NCBI RefSeq assembly: GCF_007989805.1
Contig: NZ_BJUB01000003.1
Location: 124,001-188,000 of the forward strand
Length of the DNA: 64,000 nt
DNA from: Cellulomonas xylanilytica
GTDB taxonomy: Bacteria > Actinomycetota > Actinomycetes > Actinomycetales > Cellulomonadaceae
Direction: 5' to 3'
The position numbers and the translations under genes were made by a program. The stretch's first letter is position 1, and every line of letters starts with the position of its first letter. Shown in pieces: positions 54,696-64,000 of this stretch. The notes below the pieces were generated by a model that was not told the origin of the DNA, ran no database searches, and was given only the letters and a program-made list of their open reading frames with translations.

Positions 54696-56141
54696 TTACG
54701 CGTCGAAAGCAGACATCACGTGCTTGATCCGGGTGTAGTCCTCGAAGCCGTACATCGAGAGGTCCTTGCCGTACCCCGAGTGCTTGAAACCGCCGTGCGG
54801 CATCTCCGCGACGAACGGGATGTGGGTGTTGATCCACACCACCCCGAAGTCCAGCGCACGGGACACCCGCAGCGCCCGGCCGTGGTTCTGCGTCCACACC
54901 GAGCTGGACAGCCCGTACCGCACGCCGTTGGCGAGGGTGATGGCCTCGTCCTCGTCGGTGAACGTCTGGACCGTGATCACCGGGCCGAAGATCTCGTCCT
55001 GCACCGCCTCGTCGTCCTGCTTCAGCCCGGCCACCACGGTCGCCTCGACGAAGTAGCCGACGTCACCGACGCGGTGCCCACCGGCCACGACCGAGGCGTG
55101 GTCCGGGAGCCGGTCGAGGAAGCCGGTGACCCGGTCGAGCTGCAGCGCGTTGTTCACCGGTCCGAACGCGACGTCCGGGTCGTCCGGCACGCCCGTGCGC
55201 TGGCCTCTGGCCGCCTCGGCCAGGGCCGCGACGAAGTCGTCGTGGACGCTCGCGTGCACGAGCACGCGCGTGGCCGCCGTGCAGTCCTGCCCGGCGTTGT
55301 AGTACCCGGCACCTGCGATGCCCTCCGCGGCGGCGGCGAGGTCCGCGTCGGCGAACACGATGACCGGCGCCTTGCCGCCGAGCTCCAGGTGGACGCGCTT
55401 GACGTTCGCCGCCGCGGCGGCGGCCACCTGGGAGCCGGCACGGACGGACCCGGTGATGGCGACCATGTCGGGCCGCTGGTGGGAGACGAGGGCGCGACCC
55501 GTGTCGCGGTCACCGCAGACGATGTTGAGCACGCCCGGTGGGAGCACCTCGCTGGCGACCTTCCCCAGCAGCAGCGTCGAGGCCGGCGTGGTGTCGGACG
55601 GCTTGAGGACGATCGTGTTGCCGGCCGCGAGCGCGGGGGCGATCTTCCAGATCGCCATCATCAGGGGGTAGTTCCACGGCGTGACCTGGCCGACGACGCC
55701 GACGGGCTCCCGGCGCACCCACGAGGTGTGGCCCGCCATGTACTCCCCCGCGCTCAGCCCGTCGAGCACGCGGGCGGCGCCGGCGAAGAACCGCAGCTGG
55801 TCGACGCAGGGCGGCACCTCGTCGGTGGCGGTCAGGTGCAGCGGCTTGCCGGTGTTGCGGGACTCGACGGCGACGAACTCGTCGGCCCGCTGCTCGATCG
55901 CGTCCGCGAGGCGCAGCAGGGCCAGCTGGCGCTCCGCCGGGGTGGTCCGGCCCCAGCCGACGAACGCCTCCGACGCAGCCCCGTAGGCCGCATCCACGTC
56001 CTGCGTCCCGGACAACGGCGCGCGGGCGTACTCCTGGCCCGTGGACGGGTCGACCACCGACGTGGTGCGGCCGTCCGCGGCGGGCCGCTCGGCGCCTCCG
56101 ATCACGTTGCGCAGCTCGATCAGGTCGGCGGTCTGGCTCAC
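54696..56141 (-). CDS. 4-aminobutyraldehyde (gamma-aminobutyraldehyde) dehydrogenase
   Basis: Oxidises 4-aminobutanal, from putrescine, to GABA. 481 residues from GTG 56141, with AGGAG upstream. Aldehyde dehydrogenase landmarks are TPWNYPLMMAIWK, the general base in LELGGKAPVI and the catalytic cysteine in NAGQDCTAATR. QDC in place of QTC or QVC and the overall sequence resemble the PatD/YdcW group. It lies upstream of potDABC on the same strand, and is divergent from the Lrp gene. PuuC-like activity is an alternative. Confidence 0.87.
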   Translation of the reverse strand: MSQTADLIELRNVIGGAERPAADGRTTSVVDPSTGQEYARAPLSGTQDVDAAYGAASEAFVGWGRTTPAERQLALLRLADAIEQRADEFVAVESRNTGKPLHLTATDEVPPCVDQLRFFAGAARVLDGLSAGEYMAGHTSWVRREPVGVVGQVTPWNYPLMMAIWKIAPALAAGNTIVLKPSDTTPASTLLLGKVASEVLPPGVLNIVCGDRDTGRALVSHQRPDMVAITGSVRAGSQVAAAAAANVKRVHLELGGKAPVIVFADADLAAAAEGIAGAGYYNAGQDCTAATRVLVHASVHDDFVAALAEAARGQRTGVPDDPDVAFGPVNNALQLDRVTGFLDRLPDHASVVAGGHRVGDVGYFVEATVVAGLKQDDEAVQDEIFGPVITVQTFTDEDEAITLANGVRYGLSSSVWTQNHGRALRVSRALDFGVVWINTHIPFVAEMPHGGFKHSGYGKDLSMYGFEDYTRIKHVMSAFDA

Positions 56142-56247
56142 GGGTGATCTCCTCACAGTCGGTGCGCCGCACGCTACGCCGCAGAACGTCCGTGCGGGAG
56201 CCCCGGGTGGTCCGTTCGGCGTGCTGGGCGACCGCCGACGCCGGAAT

Positions 56248-56259
56248 CAGAAGTTTCTG
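56248..56259. promoter_or_regulatory. dyad in the divergent Lrp / aldehyde dehydrogenase gap
   Basis: CAGAA-GT-TTCTG, a perfect 5-base dyad in the 167-base divergent region (56142-56308) between the aldehyde dehydrogenase and the Lrp-type regulator. It fits an Lrp/AsnC-type or other dimer site controlling both arms. Confidence 0.45.
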
Positions 56260-56308
56260 CCGCCTCTCACGACGAAATCCTTCGCTCCATGCGGGGTCGT
56301 CTCTTGCC

Positions 56309-56815
56309 ATGGGACCCGCCGCGCACCACCATCGGCACGTGGGCACACGTAGACCGGCGCCGGGGCACCCGGCGCTCGACGACGTCTCGAAGGCGATCGT
56401 CGAGCAGCTCCAGGAGGACGGTCGGCGACCGTACGCCTCCATCGGCAAGGCGATCGGGCTGTCCGAGGCCGCCGTCCGTCAGCGCGTCCAGCGCCTGACC
56501 GACTCCGGCGTCATGCAGATCGTCGCCGTGACGGACCCGTTGCAGGTCGGGTTCTCCCGGCAGGCCATGATCGGGCTGAAGTGCGAGGGTGACCTCTCGC
56601 TGGTGGCGGACGCGCTGGCCGCGATGACGGAGGTCGACTACGTCGTGATCACCGCCGGCGGTTTCGACCTGCTGTGCGAGGTCGTCTGCGAGGACGACGA
56701 CCACCTGCTCGAGGTGCTCAACCAGAAGATCCGCACGCTCCCCGGGGTGCGGACCACCGAGACGTTCGTCTACCTGAAGCTGCGCAAGCAGCTCTACAAC
56801 TGGGGGACCAGATGA
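56309..56815 (+). CDS. Lrp/AsnC family regulator of the polyamine island
   Basis: 168 residues from ATG 56309; GTG 56339 would give a 158-residue form. The N-terminal HTH (LDDVSKAIVEQLQEDGRRPY, then GLSEAAVRQRVQRL) and C-terminal RAM/AsnC ligand domain (VDYVVITAGGFDLLCEVVCED) are complete. Its ATGA overlap with the aminotransferase gene ties it to putrescine use. By family it probably senses an amino acid or polyamine and controls the divergent promoters. Confidence 0.9.
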   Translation: MGPAAHHHRHVGTRRPAPGHPALDDVSKAIVEQLQEDGRRPYASIGKAIGLSEAAVRQRVQRLTDSGVMQIVAVTDPLQVGFSRQAMIGLKCEGDLSLVADALAAMTEVDYVVITAGGFDLLCEVVCEDDDHLLEVLNQKIRTLPGVRTTETFVYLKLRKQLYNWGTR

Positions 56816-58188
56816 GCACGACTCCCGCCGGAACACCGCGTTCCGAGGCGGCTCGCTCACACCTGTGGGGCCACTTCACCCGGCAGAGCGCGTGGGAGGA
56901 CGGCGTCCCGACGATCGTGCGCGGCCAGGGCCACCACATCTGGGACGACCAGGGCCGCCAGTACATCGACGGGCTGTCGGGGCTGTTCGTCGTGCAGGCC
57001 GGGCACGGTCGCACCGAGCTGGCCGAGGCGGCACGGGTGCAGGCCGAGCAGCTCGCGTTCTTCCCGCTGTGGTCCTACGCGCACCCGCAGGCCATCGACC
57101 TGGCGGAGCGCCTGGCCGCCTACGCGCCGGGCGACCTCAACCACGTGTTCTTCACCACCGGCGGCGGCGAGGCCGTGGAGACCGCCTGGAAGCTGGCGAA
57201 GAACTACTTCAAGCTCACGGGCAAGCCGAACAAGTACAAGGTGATCTCCCGGTCGATCGCGTACCACGGCACCACCCACGGTGCGCTGTCGATCACCGGC
57301 CTGCCCACCCTCAAGCACCCGTTCGAGCCGCTCGTGCCCGGCGCCCACAAGGTGCCCAACACCAACGAGTACCGCGCGCCAGACCACCTGCGCGACGACC
57401 CGAAGGCGTTCGGGCGGTGGGCGGCGGACCGCATCGCCGACGCCATCGAGATGGAGGGCCCCGAGTCGGTGGCCGCCGTGTTCCTCGAGCCCGTGCAGAA
57501 CGCGGGCGGCTGCTTCCCGCCGCCACCGGGGTACTTCGAGCGGGTCCGTGAGATCTGCGACGAGTACGACGTGCTGCTGGTCTCCGACGAGGTCATCTGC
57601 GCGTTCGGGCGGATCGGGTCGATCTTCGCGTGCGACGACTTCGGCTACGTGCCGGACATGATCACGTGCGCGAAGGGCATGACGTCGGGCTACTCCCCCA
57701 TCGGCGCCCTCATCGCCTCCGACCGGCTGTACGAGCCGTTCGCGACGGGCAGCGCGTCGTTCGCCCACGGCTACACGTTCGGCGGTCACCCGGTGTCCGC
57801 CGCCGTGGCCAACGCGAACCTCGACCTCTTCGAGCGCGAGGGCATCACCGCGCACGTCAAGGAGTCGGCGCCCGCGTTCCGGCGCACCCTGGAGACCTTG
57901 CTCGACCTGCCCATCGTCGGCGACGTGCGCGGCGAGGGGTTCTTCTACGGGATCGAGCTGGTCAAGGACAAGGTCACGCGCGAGACGTTCGACGACGACG
58001 AGAGCGAGCGGCTGCTGCGCGGGTTCCTGTCGGGCGCCCTCTTCGACGCCGGCCTGTACTGCCGCGCGGACGACCGGGGTGACCCGGTCATCCAGCTCGC
58101 CCCGCCCCTGACGTGCGGGCAGGCCGAGTTCGACCAGATCACGGGCATCCTGCGCAGCGTGCTGACCGACGCCTGGGCGCGTCTGTGA
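56812..58188 (+). CDS. class III aminotransferase, putrescine-type
   Basis: PLP aminotransferase of 458 residues from ATG 56812. TTGGGEAVETAWKLAKNYF, the aspartate in SDEVICAFGR and the lysine in CAKGMTSGYSPIGA define the class III fold. The N-terminal SHLWGHFTRQ and the context resemble SpuC-type putrescine:pyruvate aminotransferases. It would convert putrescine to 4-aminobutanal for the dehydrogenase at 54696-56141. The exact substrate is inferred. It overlaps the genes on both sides. Confidence 0.85.
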   Translation: MSTTPAGTPRSEAARSHLWGHFTRQSAWEDGVPTIVRGQGHHIWDDQGRQYIDGLSGLFVVQAGHGRTELAEAARVQAEQLAFFPLWSYAHPQAIDLAERLAAYAPGDLNHVFFTTGGGEAVETAWKLAKNYFKLTGKPNKYKVISRSIAYHGTTHGALSITGLPTLKHPFEPLVPGAHKVPNTNEYRAPDHLRDDPKAFGRWAADRIADAIEMEGPESVAAVFLEPVQNAGGCFPPPPGYFERVREICDEYDVLLVSDEVICAFGRIGSIFACDDFGYVPDMITCAKGMTSGYSPIGALIASDRLYEPFATGSASFAHGYTFGGHPVSAAVANANLDLFEREGITAHVKESAPAFRRTLETLLDLPIVGDVRGEGFFYGIELVKDKVTRETFDDDESERLLRGFLSGALFDAGLYCRADDRGDPVIQLAPPLTCGQAEFDQITGILRSVLTDAWARL

Positions 58189-59540
58189 CGGGACGGTCGC
58201 TCTGGTCCGACCAGGTCGAGGAGCGTTCCCCGCACGACCCGCTCGACGGGGACGCCCAGGCCGACGTCGTCATCGTCGGGGCCGGCCTGACGGGTCTGTG
58301 GACCGCGTACTACCTGCTCGAGGCGGACCCGTCGATCGACGTGCTGCTGGTCGAGGCGCAGGTCGCCGGGTTCGGCGCCAGCGGCCGCAACGGCGGGTGG
58401 TGCTCCGCCCTCCTGCCGGTCTCGGCCGACGAGCTGGCCCGTCGCCACGGCCACGACGCCGCGTCGGCGATGCGCGCCGCGATGCGGGACACGGTCGTCG
58501 AGGTCGGCGGGGTGGCCGCCGCGGAGCTGATCGACTGCGGGTTCGCGTTCGGCGGCACCGTCACCGTCGCGCGCAACCGCCCCCAGCTCGAGCGCGTGGC
58601 CGAGGCCGTCGCCGCCGACGCCCGGTGGGGCGACGAGTCGCACCTCCTCGACGCGGACGGGGTCGCCGAGCACGCCCGCGTCGCCGGTGCGGTCGGCGGC
58701 TCGTACACGCCCGACTGCGCCCGGGTGCAGCCGATGCGCCTCGTGCGCGGGCTGCTGGACGTCGTGCTCTCGCGCGGCGCCCGCCTGGCCGAGGGGACGC
58801 GCGCCCTGCGTCTGTCCCCCCGCGCGGTCGTCACCGACCACGGCACCGTCCGCGCCCGCTTCGTGGTCCGCGCGACGGAGGCCTGGAGCGCGCACCTGCC
58901 GGGGGCGCACCGCGACGTCGTCCCGGTCTACTCGCACATGATCGCCACGGAGCCCCTGCCTCCCGAGGTCTGGGCGCAGATCGGGCTCGACCGCGCGCAG
59001 ACCTTCACCGACGCCCGGCACCTCATCGTCTACGGCCAGCGCACGACGGACGACCGGCTCGCGTTCGGCGGGCGGGGGGCGCCGTACCACCTGGGCTCCG
59101 CCATCCGGCCGTCGTTCGACCAGGTGGACGCCACCGCGGCGCACCTCGTGCGCGAGCTGATGGACCTGTTCCCCGTGCTCGAGCGGGCGGAGATCACCCA
59201 CCACTGGGGCGGGCCGCTCGGCGTGCCCCGGGACTGGCACCCGTCGGTCGGGCTCGACGCCGAGACCGGGATCGCGTGGGCCGGCGGGTACGTCGGGGAC
59301 GGCGTCGCGCTGACCAACCTCGCGGGCAGGACGCTCGCGGACCTGCTCACCGGCACGGACAGCGCGCTGGTCCGGTTGCCGTGGGTGGACCACCGCTCGC
59401 CCGCCTGGGAGCCGGAGCCTGTGCGCTGGGTCGGCATCAGCGCGACCCGGCGGGCGTCGGCGTGGGCGGACCGCACCGAGGCCCGGACCGGCCACCCGAG
59501 CCGGCTGGGCGGTCTGCTCAGCCAGGTCCTCGGGCACTGA
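58185..59540 (+). CDS. FAD-dependent amine oxidase (PuuB-like)
   Basis: 451 residues from GTG 58185, overlapping the aminotransferase stop (GTGA). The N-terminal dinucleotide fold has VVIVGAGLTGLWTAYYLLE and the DAO-family motif GFGASGRNGGWC. The C-terminal FAD loop is AGGYVGDGVALTNLAGRTLADL. PuuB in E. coli oxidises gamma-glutamylputrescine; no PuuA ligase gene is present in this window, so the true substrate may be another amine. It ends 4 bases from the convergent dxr stop. Confidence 0.85.
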   Translation: MTGRSLWSDQVEERSPHDPLDGDAQADVVIVGAGLTGLWTAYYLLEADPSIDVLLVEAQVAGFGASGRNGGWCSALLPVSADELARRHGHDAASAMRAAMRDTVVEVGGVAAAELIDCGFAFGGTVTVARNRPQLERVAEAVAADARWGDESHLLDADGVAEHARVAGAVGGSYTPDCARVQPMRLVRGLLDVVLSRGARLAEGTRALRLSPRAVVTDHGTVRARFVVRATEAWSAHLPGAHRDVVPVYSHMIATEPLPPEVWAQIGLDRAQTFTDARHLIVYGQRTTDDRLAFGGRGAPYHLGSAIRPSFDQVDATAAHLVRELMDLFPVLERAEITHHWGGPLGVPRDWHPSVGLDAETGIAWAGGYVGDGVALTNLAGRTLADLLTGTDSALVRLPWVDHRSPAWEPEPVRWVGISATRRASAWADRTEARTGHPSRLGGLLSQVLGH

Positions 59541-59544
59541 GCGG

Positions 59545-60711
59545 TCAGGTGCGCGTCAGGATCTCCTGCGCGCGGGCCCTCGCCCAGACCTCGGCGGACA
59601 GCACGGCGTCCAGCGTCAGGTCGTCGGGCGCGGTGCCGTCGTGCTCGTCCAGCACCCGCTCGACGGTGGTCACGATGTCGAGGAACCCGATGCGTCCGGC
59701 GAGGAACGCCTCGACGCACTCCTCGTTCGCCGCGTTGTAGACCGCCGGGTGCGTCGCGGACGCCGCCACGGCCTCCCTGGCCAGCCGGACGGCCGCGAAG
59801 ACGTCCTCGTCGAGGGGCTCGAACGTCCAGGCCACGGACTGCGACCAGTCGCACGGGGGCGCGACCGCCGGGACCCGGTCGGGCCACGACAGCCCGAGGG
59901 CGATCGGGAGCCGCATGTCGGGAGGCGATGCCTGCGCCAGCGTGGAGCCGTCGACGAACTCGACCATCGAGTGCACCACCGACTGCGGGTGCACCACCAC
60001 CGTGATGTCCGCGACGGGCACGTCGAACAGCAGGTGCGCCTCGATGAGCTCCAGGCCCTTGTTCATGAGCGTCGAGGAGTTGATCGTCACCACCGGGCCC
60101 ATGGACCACGTCGGGTGCGCGAGCGCCTGCTGCGGCGTCACCGCCTTGACGTCGTCGTGGGACCAGCCGCGGAACGGCCCTCCCGACGCGGTGAGGATCA
60201 GGCGCCTGACCTCGGCGTGCGTCCCGCCGCGCAGCGCCTGCGCGATCGCCGAGTGCTCGGAGTCGACCGGCACGATCTGGTCGGGGCGCTGCCGCGCGGC
60301 GTGCACCAGGCGGCCGCCCACCACGAGCGACTCCTTGTTGGCCAGCGCGAGCGTGCTGCCGGCCCGCAGCGCCGCGAGCGTCGGCCCGAGCCCGACCGAG
60401 CCGGTGACGCCGTTGAGCACGACGTCGGCGCCGCGACCGGCGAGCTCGGTGGACGCCTGCGGGCCGACGAGGATCTCGACCCCGGGGAGGGCGTCGCGCA
60501 GCAGCGGCTCCGCGCGCGGGTCGGCGACGGCCACCGTCGAGACGCCGAGCTCGCGGGCCTGCCGGATCAGCAGACCGACGTCCCCGCCGCCCGCGGACAG
60601 GCCCGTGACGGTGAACCGGTCGGGGTTGCGGACGATGACGTCGACCGCCTGGGTGCCGATGGACCCGGTCGAGCCGAGGAGGACGACGCTGCGCTGTGTC
60701 ACGCTGCCCAT
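59545..60711 (-). CDS. dxr: 1-deoxy-D-xylulose-5-phosphate reductoisomerase
   Basis: Second enzyme of the MEP isoprenoid pathway. 388 residues from ATG 60711; GTG 60702 is possible. NADPH loop [23 protein letters not shown], the metal-binding [13 protein letters not shown] and [10 protein letters not shown], and [16 protein letters not shown] are all intact. It lies in the usual rlmN-dxr neighbourhood but is cut off from rseP-ispG by the polyamine island. It is divergent from the PadR gene with a 31-base gap. Confidence 0.96.
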   Translation of the reverse strand: MGSVTQRSVVLLGSTGSIGTQAVDVIVRNPDRFTVTGLSAGGGDVGLLIRQARELGVSTVAVADPRAEPLLRDALPGVEILVGPQASTELAGRGADVVLNGVTGSVGLGPTLAALRAGSTLALANKESLVVGGRLVHAARQRPDQIVPVDSEHSAIAQALRGGTHAEVRRLILTASGGPFRGWSHDDVKAVTPQQALAHPTWSMGPVVTINSSTLMNKGLELIEAHLLFDVPVADITVVVHPQSVVHSMVEFVDGSTLAQASPPDMRLPIALGLSWPDRVPAVAPPCDWSQSVAWTFEPLDEDVFAAVRLAREAVAASATHPAVYNAANEECVEAFLAGRIGFLDIVTTVERVLDEHDGTAPDDLTLDAVLSAEVWARARAQEILTRT

Positions 60712-60742
60712 CTTCGTGCATCGCGCGTGACAGGATCGCCGC

Positions 60743-61417
60743 ATGCCCGGTCCTGCCACGCCCCAGGGGTCCTCGACGCGCCTGCTCGTGCTCGGCTGCG
60801 TGCGGATCTTCCAGCCCGTGCACGGCTACTTCCTGCGCCGCGAGCTGGTGAGCTGGGAGGTCGACCAGTGGGCGCACGTGCACCCGGGGTCGATCTACAA
60901 CGCGCTGAAGTCGCTCACCCGCTCGGGGCTGCTGGAGGAGGTCGGTGTCGTCGCGGACGGGCCGCGCCCGCAGCGCACCACCTACCGGCTGACCGACGCC
61001 GGTGAGGACGAGTTCCTCGCCCTGCTCCGTGCGGGGCTGCTCTCCGTCGACGACCCGACGTTCTTCCTCACGGCCGTGAACATGGCGTTCGCGCTCCCCC
61101 GTGACGAGGTCGTGCGCACCCTCGAGACGCGGGTCGAGGTGCTGGAGGAGTACCTGCGCGTGCTCGCCGCCCAGATCCAGCAGATCCTCGGCGAGAAGGA
61201 CACGCCCGACACGGCGACGGAGGTCGCCCGGCTGATCAGCGCGCGGACCCGCGGCGAGCTCGAGTGGGCGCGGGACTTCCTCGACCGCGTCCGGGCCGGG
61301 GCCTACGCGTTCCAGGGCGAGCCGCCGCTGTGGACGCCGACGCCCGAGCAGATCGAGGTCGCGCGGCTGGCGGGGGTCGGGCCGGGGGTCGTGGCGGCGC
61401 ACGACGTAGACACGTAA
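60743..61417 (+). CDS. PadR-family transcriptional regulator
   Basis: 224 residues. The winged helix is N-terminal ([22 protein letters not shown] and [20 protein letters not shown]). The C-terminal helical dimerisation domain is of the longer PadR-s2 type ([22 protein letters not shown]). It directly precedes an ABC exporter pair. The first of two tandem dyads begins within its TAA stop, so it most probably represses that exporter and responds to a drug or lipid-like ligand. Confidence 0.9.
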   Translation: MPGPATPQGSSTRLLVLGCVRIFQPVHGYFLRRELVSWEVDQWAHVHPGSIYNALKSLTRSGLLEEVGVVADGPRPQRTTYRLTDAGEDEFLALLRAGLLSVDDPTFFLTAVNMAFALPRDEVVRTLETRVEVLEEYLRVLAAQIQQILGEKDTPDTATEVARLISARTRGELEWARDFLDRVRAGAYAFQGEPPLWTPTPEQIEVARLAGVGPGVVAAHDVDT

Positions 61418-61455
61418 TAGTCAAGGTTGACGAGTAATAGTCAATCTTGAATACT
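61414..61455 (+). promoter_or_regulatory. tandem PadR operators over the ABC exporter promoter
   Basis: GTAATAGTCAANNTTGA occurs twice, at 61414-61430 and 61434-61450, exactly 20 bases apart. Each copy contains the dyad TCAA-NN-TTGA. TTGACG (61427-61432) and AATACT (61450-61455), 17 bases apart, form a plausible promoter enclosing the second dyad. AAGGAGA follows before ATG 61483. Confidence 0.75.
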
Positions 61456-61482
61456 GGGGACTCCACCCGAAGGAGACCCCGC

Positions 61483-62465
<983 letters not shown>

Positions 62466-62469
<4 letters not shown>

Positions 62470-63281
62470 GCGCCACCACCGCGACGTCGCCCACCGTCAC
62501 CGACGAGCAGGGCACCCGGAGCACGTTCGTCCGCGACGCGCTCACGGTCTTCCGGCGCGCCATGCGGATCTCGCTGCGCAACCCCGTGTGGGCCGTCATG
62601 GGCCTGCTCCAGCCGGTGCTCTACCTGTCGCTGTTCGGTCCGCTGCTCGAGCCGCTCGCTCCCTCGCTGGGAGCGACCAACGCCTACCAGCTCTTCGTCC
62701 CGGGCCTGCTCGTCCAGCTCGGCATGTTCGGGGCCCTGTTCGTCGGCTTCGGCCTCATCGGCGAGTGGCGCGACGGGGTCATCGAGGCCGAGCGCGTCAG
62801 TCCGGCACCCCGGTCCGCGCTCGTGGTCGGACGTGTGCTCCGCGACGTCATCGTCGTCGCCGTGCAGGGCGTGGTCCTCGTGTCCGTGGCGTTCCTGTTC
62901 GGGCTCGAGGCGCCGTTCTGGGGGATCGTGCTCGGCATCGTCACCGCCGCCCTGCTCGCCGCCGCGTTCGCCTCGGCGTCCTACGCCGTCGCGCTGACGC
63001 TCAAGAGCGAGGACGCCCTGGCGCCGCTGATGAACGGGGTCGCCCTCCCGCTGCTGCTGCTGTCCGGGATCCTGCTGCCCATCACCGCCGCCTCGGCACC
63101 GGCCTGGCTCAACACGCTGTCGAACCTCAACCCGATCAAGCACGTGGTCTCGGGCATCCGCGCCCAGTTCGACGGCGCCATCGGCAGCTCCACCGCGCTC
63201 TGGGGCTCCGCGCTGACCATCGTGCTCGCCGCCGTGGGCCTCTGGTTCGGCGCACGCACGTTCAAGCGCGAGGACGGCTGA
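62466..63281 (+). CDS. ABC-2 type exporter permease (DrrB-like)
   Basis: 271 residues from ATG 62466. Six helices are predicted in the ABC-2 fold, with ISLRNPVWAVMGLLQPVLYL at the first. The typical motif IKHVVSGIRAQF comes before the last helix. It overlaps the ATPase gene by 4 bases and is followed by a hairpin 8 bases after the stop. With the PadR gene it forms a self-contained export module. Confidence 0.9.
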
Positions 63282-63289
63282 CACCACGC

Positions 63290-63327
63290 ACGACGGCCGC
63301 GCCCCCGGCAGGGAGCGCGGCCGTCGT
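63290..63327. terminator. bidirectional hairpin terminator
   Basis: 13-base arms ACGACGGCCGCGC / GCGCGGCCGTCGT around a 12-base loop. It lies between the permease gene (ends 63281) and the convergent DivIVA-domain gene (ends 63345). Confidence 0.8.
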
Positions 63328-63344
63328 CGGCGTCGGGACCCGGC

Positions 63345-63899
63345 CTACTCGACCCCGAGAAGCACCTCGACCGCGCGGGACAGGAACGCGTCCACCGGGC
63401 CCTCGGCGTACGCGTTGTGGCCCTTGCGGCGGCGGAACGTCGCCGACCGGACCTCGGCCGCCGACAGGGGCGTGCCCTTGTCGAAGTAGGCGACGAGCCG
63501 CTGGCACAGGTCGTCGACGTCCGCCGGCTCGTAGCCCTGCTGGCGGCCCTCGGGGGGCGCGAACCGGTCCCCGTCGGGACGGCCCAGACGCCCGTACAGC
63601 GTGCGGGCCTGCTCGCTCAGGTGGTCCATCCAGCCCTGCTGACCCTGCGTCGCGATGAACTCCGCGCGGGAGCGGGCCACGAACGCGGCCTCGAGCCGGT
63701 CGAGGGCAGCGTCGACCGCTGCGGTCACGTAGCCGCCGCGGACCATGTCGAACGCGACGCTGCGGACGTCCTTGCTGGCCAGGGCCGAGGCGGGGCCCTG
63801 CTCGTAGACGGCTCGTGCGTGGGCGAAGAAGTCGTCGACCTCGTCGGGGTCGTACCCCTGCTTCAGACCGGAGACGGTCCGGAACATCCCGTCACTCAC
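63345..63899 (-). CDS. DivIVA domain-containing protein
   Basis: 184 residues from GTG 63899. Two short DivIVA-like segments are visible: [20 protein letters not shown] at the N-terminus and [18 protein letters not shown] near residue 115, with a third related tail ([14 protein letters not shown]). It is smaller than Wag31/DivIVA and lacks a long coiled coil, so a cell-pole or membrane-curvature role is uncertain. It overlaps the rlmN stop (GTGA), so it is co-translated with the rRNA methyltransferase. Confidence 0.85.
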   Translation of the reverse strand: MSDGMFRTVSGLKQGYDPDEVDDFFAHARAVYEQGPASALASKDVRSVAFDMVRGGYVTAAVDAALDRLEAAFVARSRAEFIATQGQQGWMDHLSEQARTLYGRLGRPDGDRFAPPEGRQQGYEPADVDDLCQRLVAYFDKGTPLSAAEVRSATFRRRKGHNAYAEGPVDAFLSRAVEVLLGVE

Positions 63900-64000
63900 T
63901 CGTCCTCCTCCGCTGCCAGCTGTCCGCAGGCGCCGTCGATCTCGCTGCCGCGCGTGTCCCGGATCGTCGTCGGGATCCCGTGCGCACGCAAGCGTGCCAT
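63896..64000 (-). CDS. rlmN: 23S rRNA/tRNA adenine-C2 methyltransferase, 3' end only
   Basis: The last 34 codons of a gene that runs off the right edge. The visible C-terminus, [21 protein letters not shown], is the conserved RlmN end including the cysteine (GACGQL) that takes part in methyl transfer. The frame is open through to position 64000. RlmN is a radical-SAM enzyme modifying A2503 of 23S rRNA. Confidence 0.85.
   Translation of the reverse strand: MARLRAHGIPTTIRDTRGSEIDGACGQLAAEEDE

Noticed and set aside
47405..60000. Idea that the polyamine island is a recently acquired genomic island
   Set aside because: Its base composition and codon use look the same as the flanks, and no integrase, direct repeat or tRNA gene borders it. 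Insertion is supported only by gene order.

Overview
The window comes from a high-GC actinobacterium, most probably Cellulomonas or a close relative. The strongest taxonomic pointer is the secreted 1100-residue cellulase at 27722-31024. Its module order (signal peptide, two CBM4 modules, an Ig-like module, GH9 and two Ig-like repeats) and its sequence closely resemble Cellulomonas fimi endoglucanase C (CenC) as I remember it. GTG starts and 4-base GTGA/ATGA gene overlaps are frequent, and third codon positions are almost all G or C.

Most of the minus strand is one conserved housekeeping backbone. Read from the right edge it runs rlmN (partial), dxr, rseP, ispG, a GNAT gene, proS, rimP-nusA-ylxR-infB-rbfA, truB, ribF, rpsO-pnp-M16 peptidase, dapB, thyA-folA-dapA-RNase J, ftsK, and a PAS-GGDEF gene that leaves the left edge. 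It covers ribosome assembly, initiation and elongation factors, RNA processing, lysine/diaminopimelate, folate/thymidylate and MEP isoprenoid synthesis.

Accessory blocks break this backbone. (1) 4003-7239: a TetR regulator facing a small 4-helix membrane gene across a shared palindrome, then a YcaQ-like winged-helix protein and an EamA exporter. (2) 11358-15167: a semialdehyde dehydrogenase, AzlC/AzlD, a YqhA-like membrane protein and a GNAT. (3) 17300-22120: an unrecognised polytopic membrane protein, a (GTGAC) repeat and a Tat-exported GH127 enzyme carrying a six-repeat lectin tail. (4) 27722-31024: the CenC-like cellulase between truB and ribF. (5) 32097-34198: a TetR/MFS efflux pair between rbfA and truB. 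(6) 47697-59540: a polyamine uptake and catabolism island separating dxr from rseP-ispG. (7) 60743-63281: a PadR-controlled ABC exporter.

The polyamine island is close to a full pathway. PotDABC imports putrescine or spermidine. A class III aminotransferase and/or an FAD oxidase makes the aminoaldehyde, an aldehyde dehydrogenase yields GABA, and GabT makes succinate semialdehyde. The dehydrogenase at 11358-12830 could then give succinate. An Lrp-type regulator sits between the two divergent arms.

The two secreted glycoside hydrolases have matching upstream regions. Each has a LacI-type palindrome close to the start codon and a near-identical CGAAACG(C/G)TTCGT element about 96-97 bases from the start codon, which suggests shared carbon-source control. 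I found no tRNA, rRNA, CRISPR array, insertion sequence or prophage. No gene-free stretch exceeds 300 bases; the longest is 22121-22414, which holds the GH127 regulatory region.
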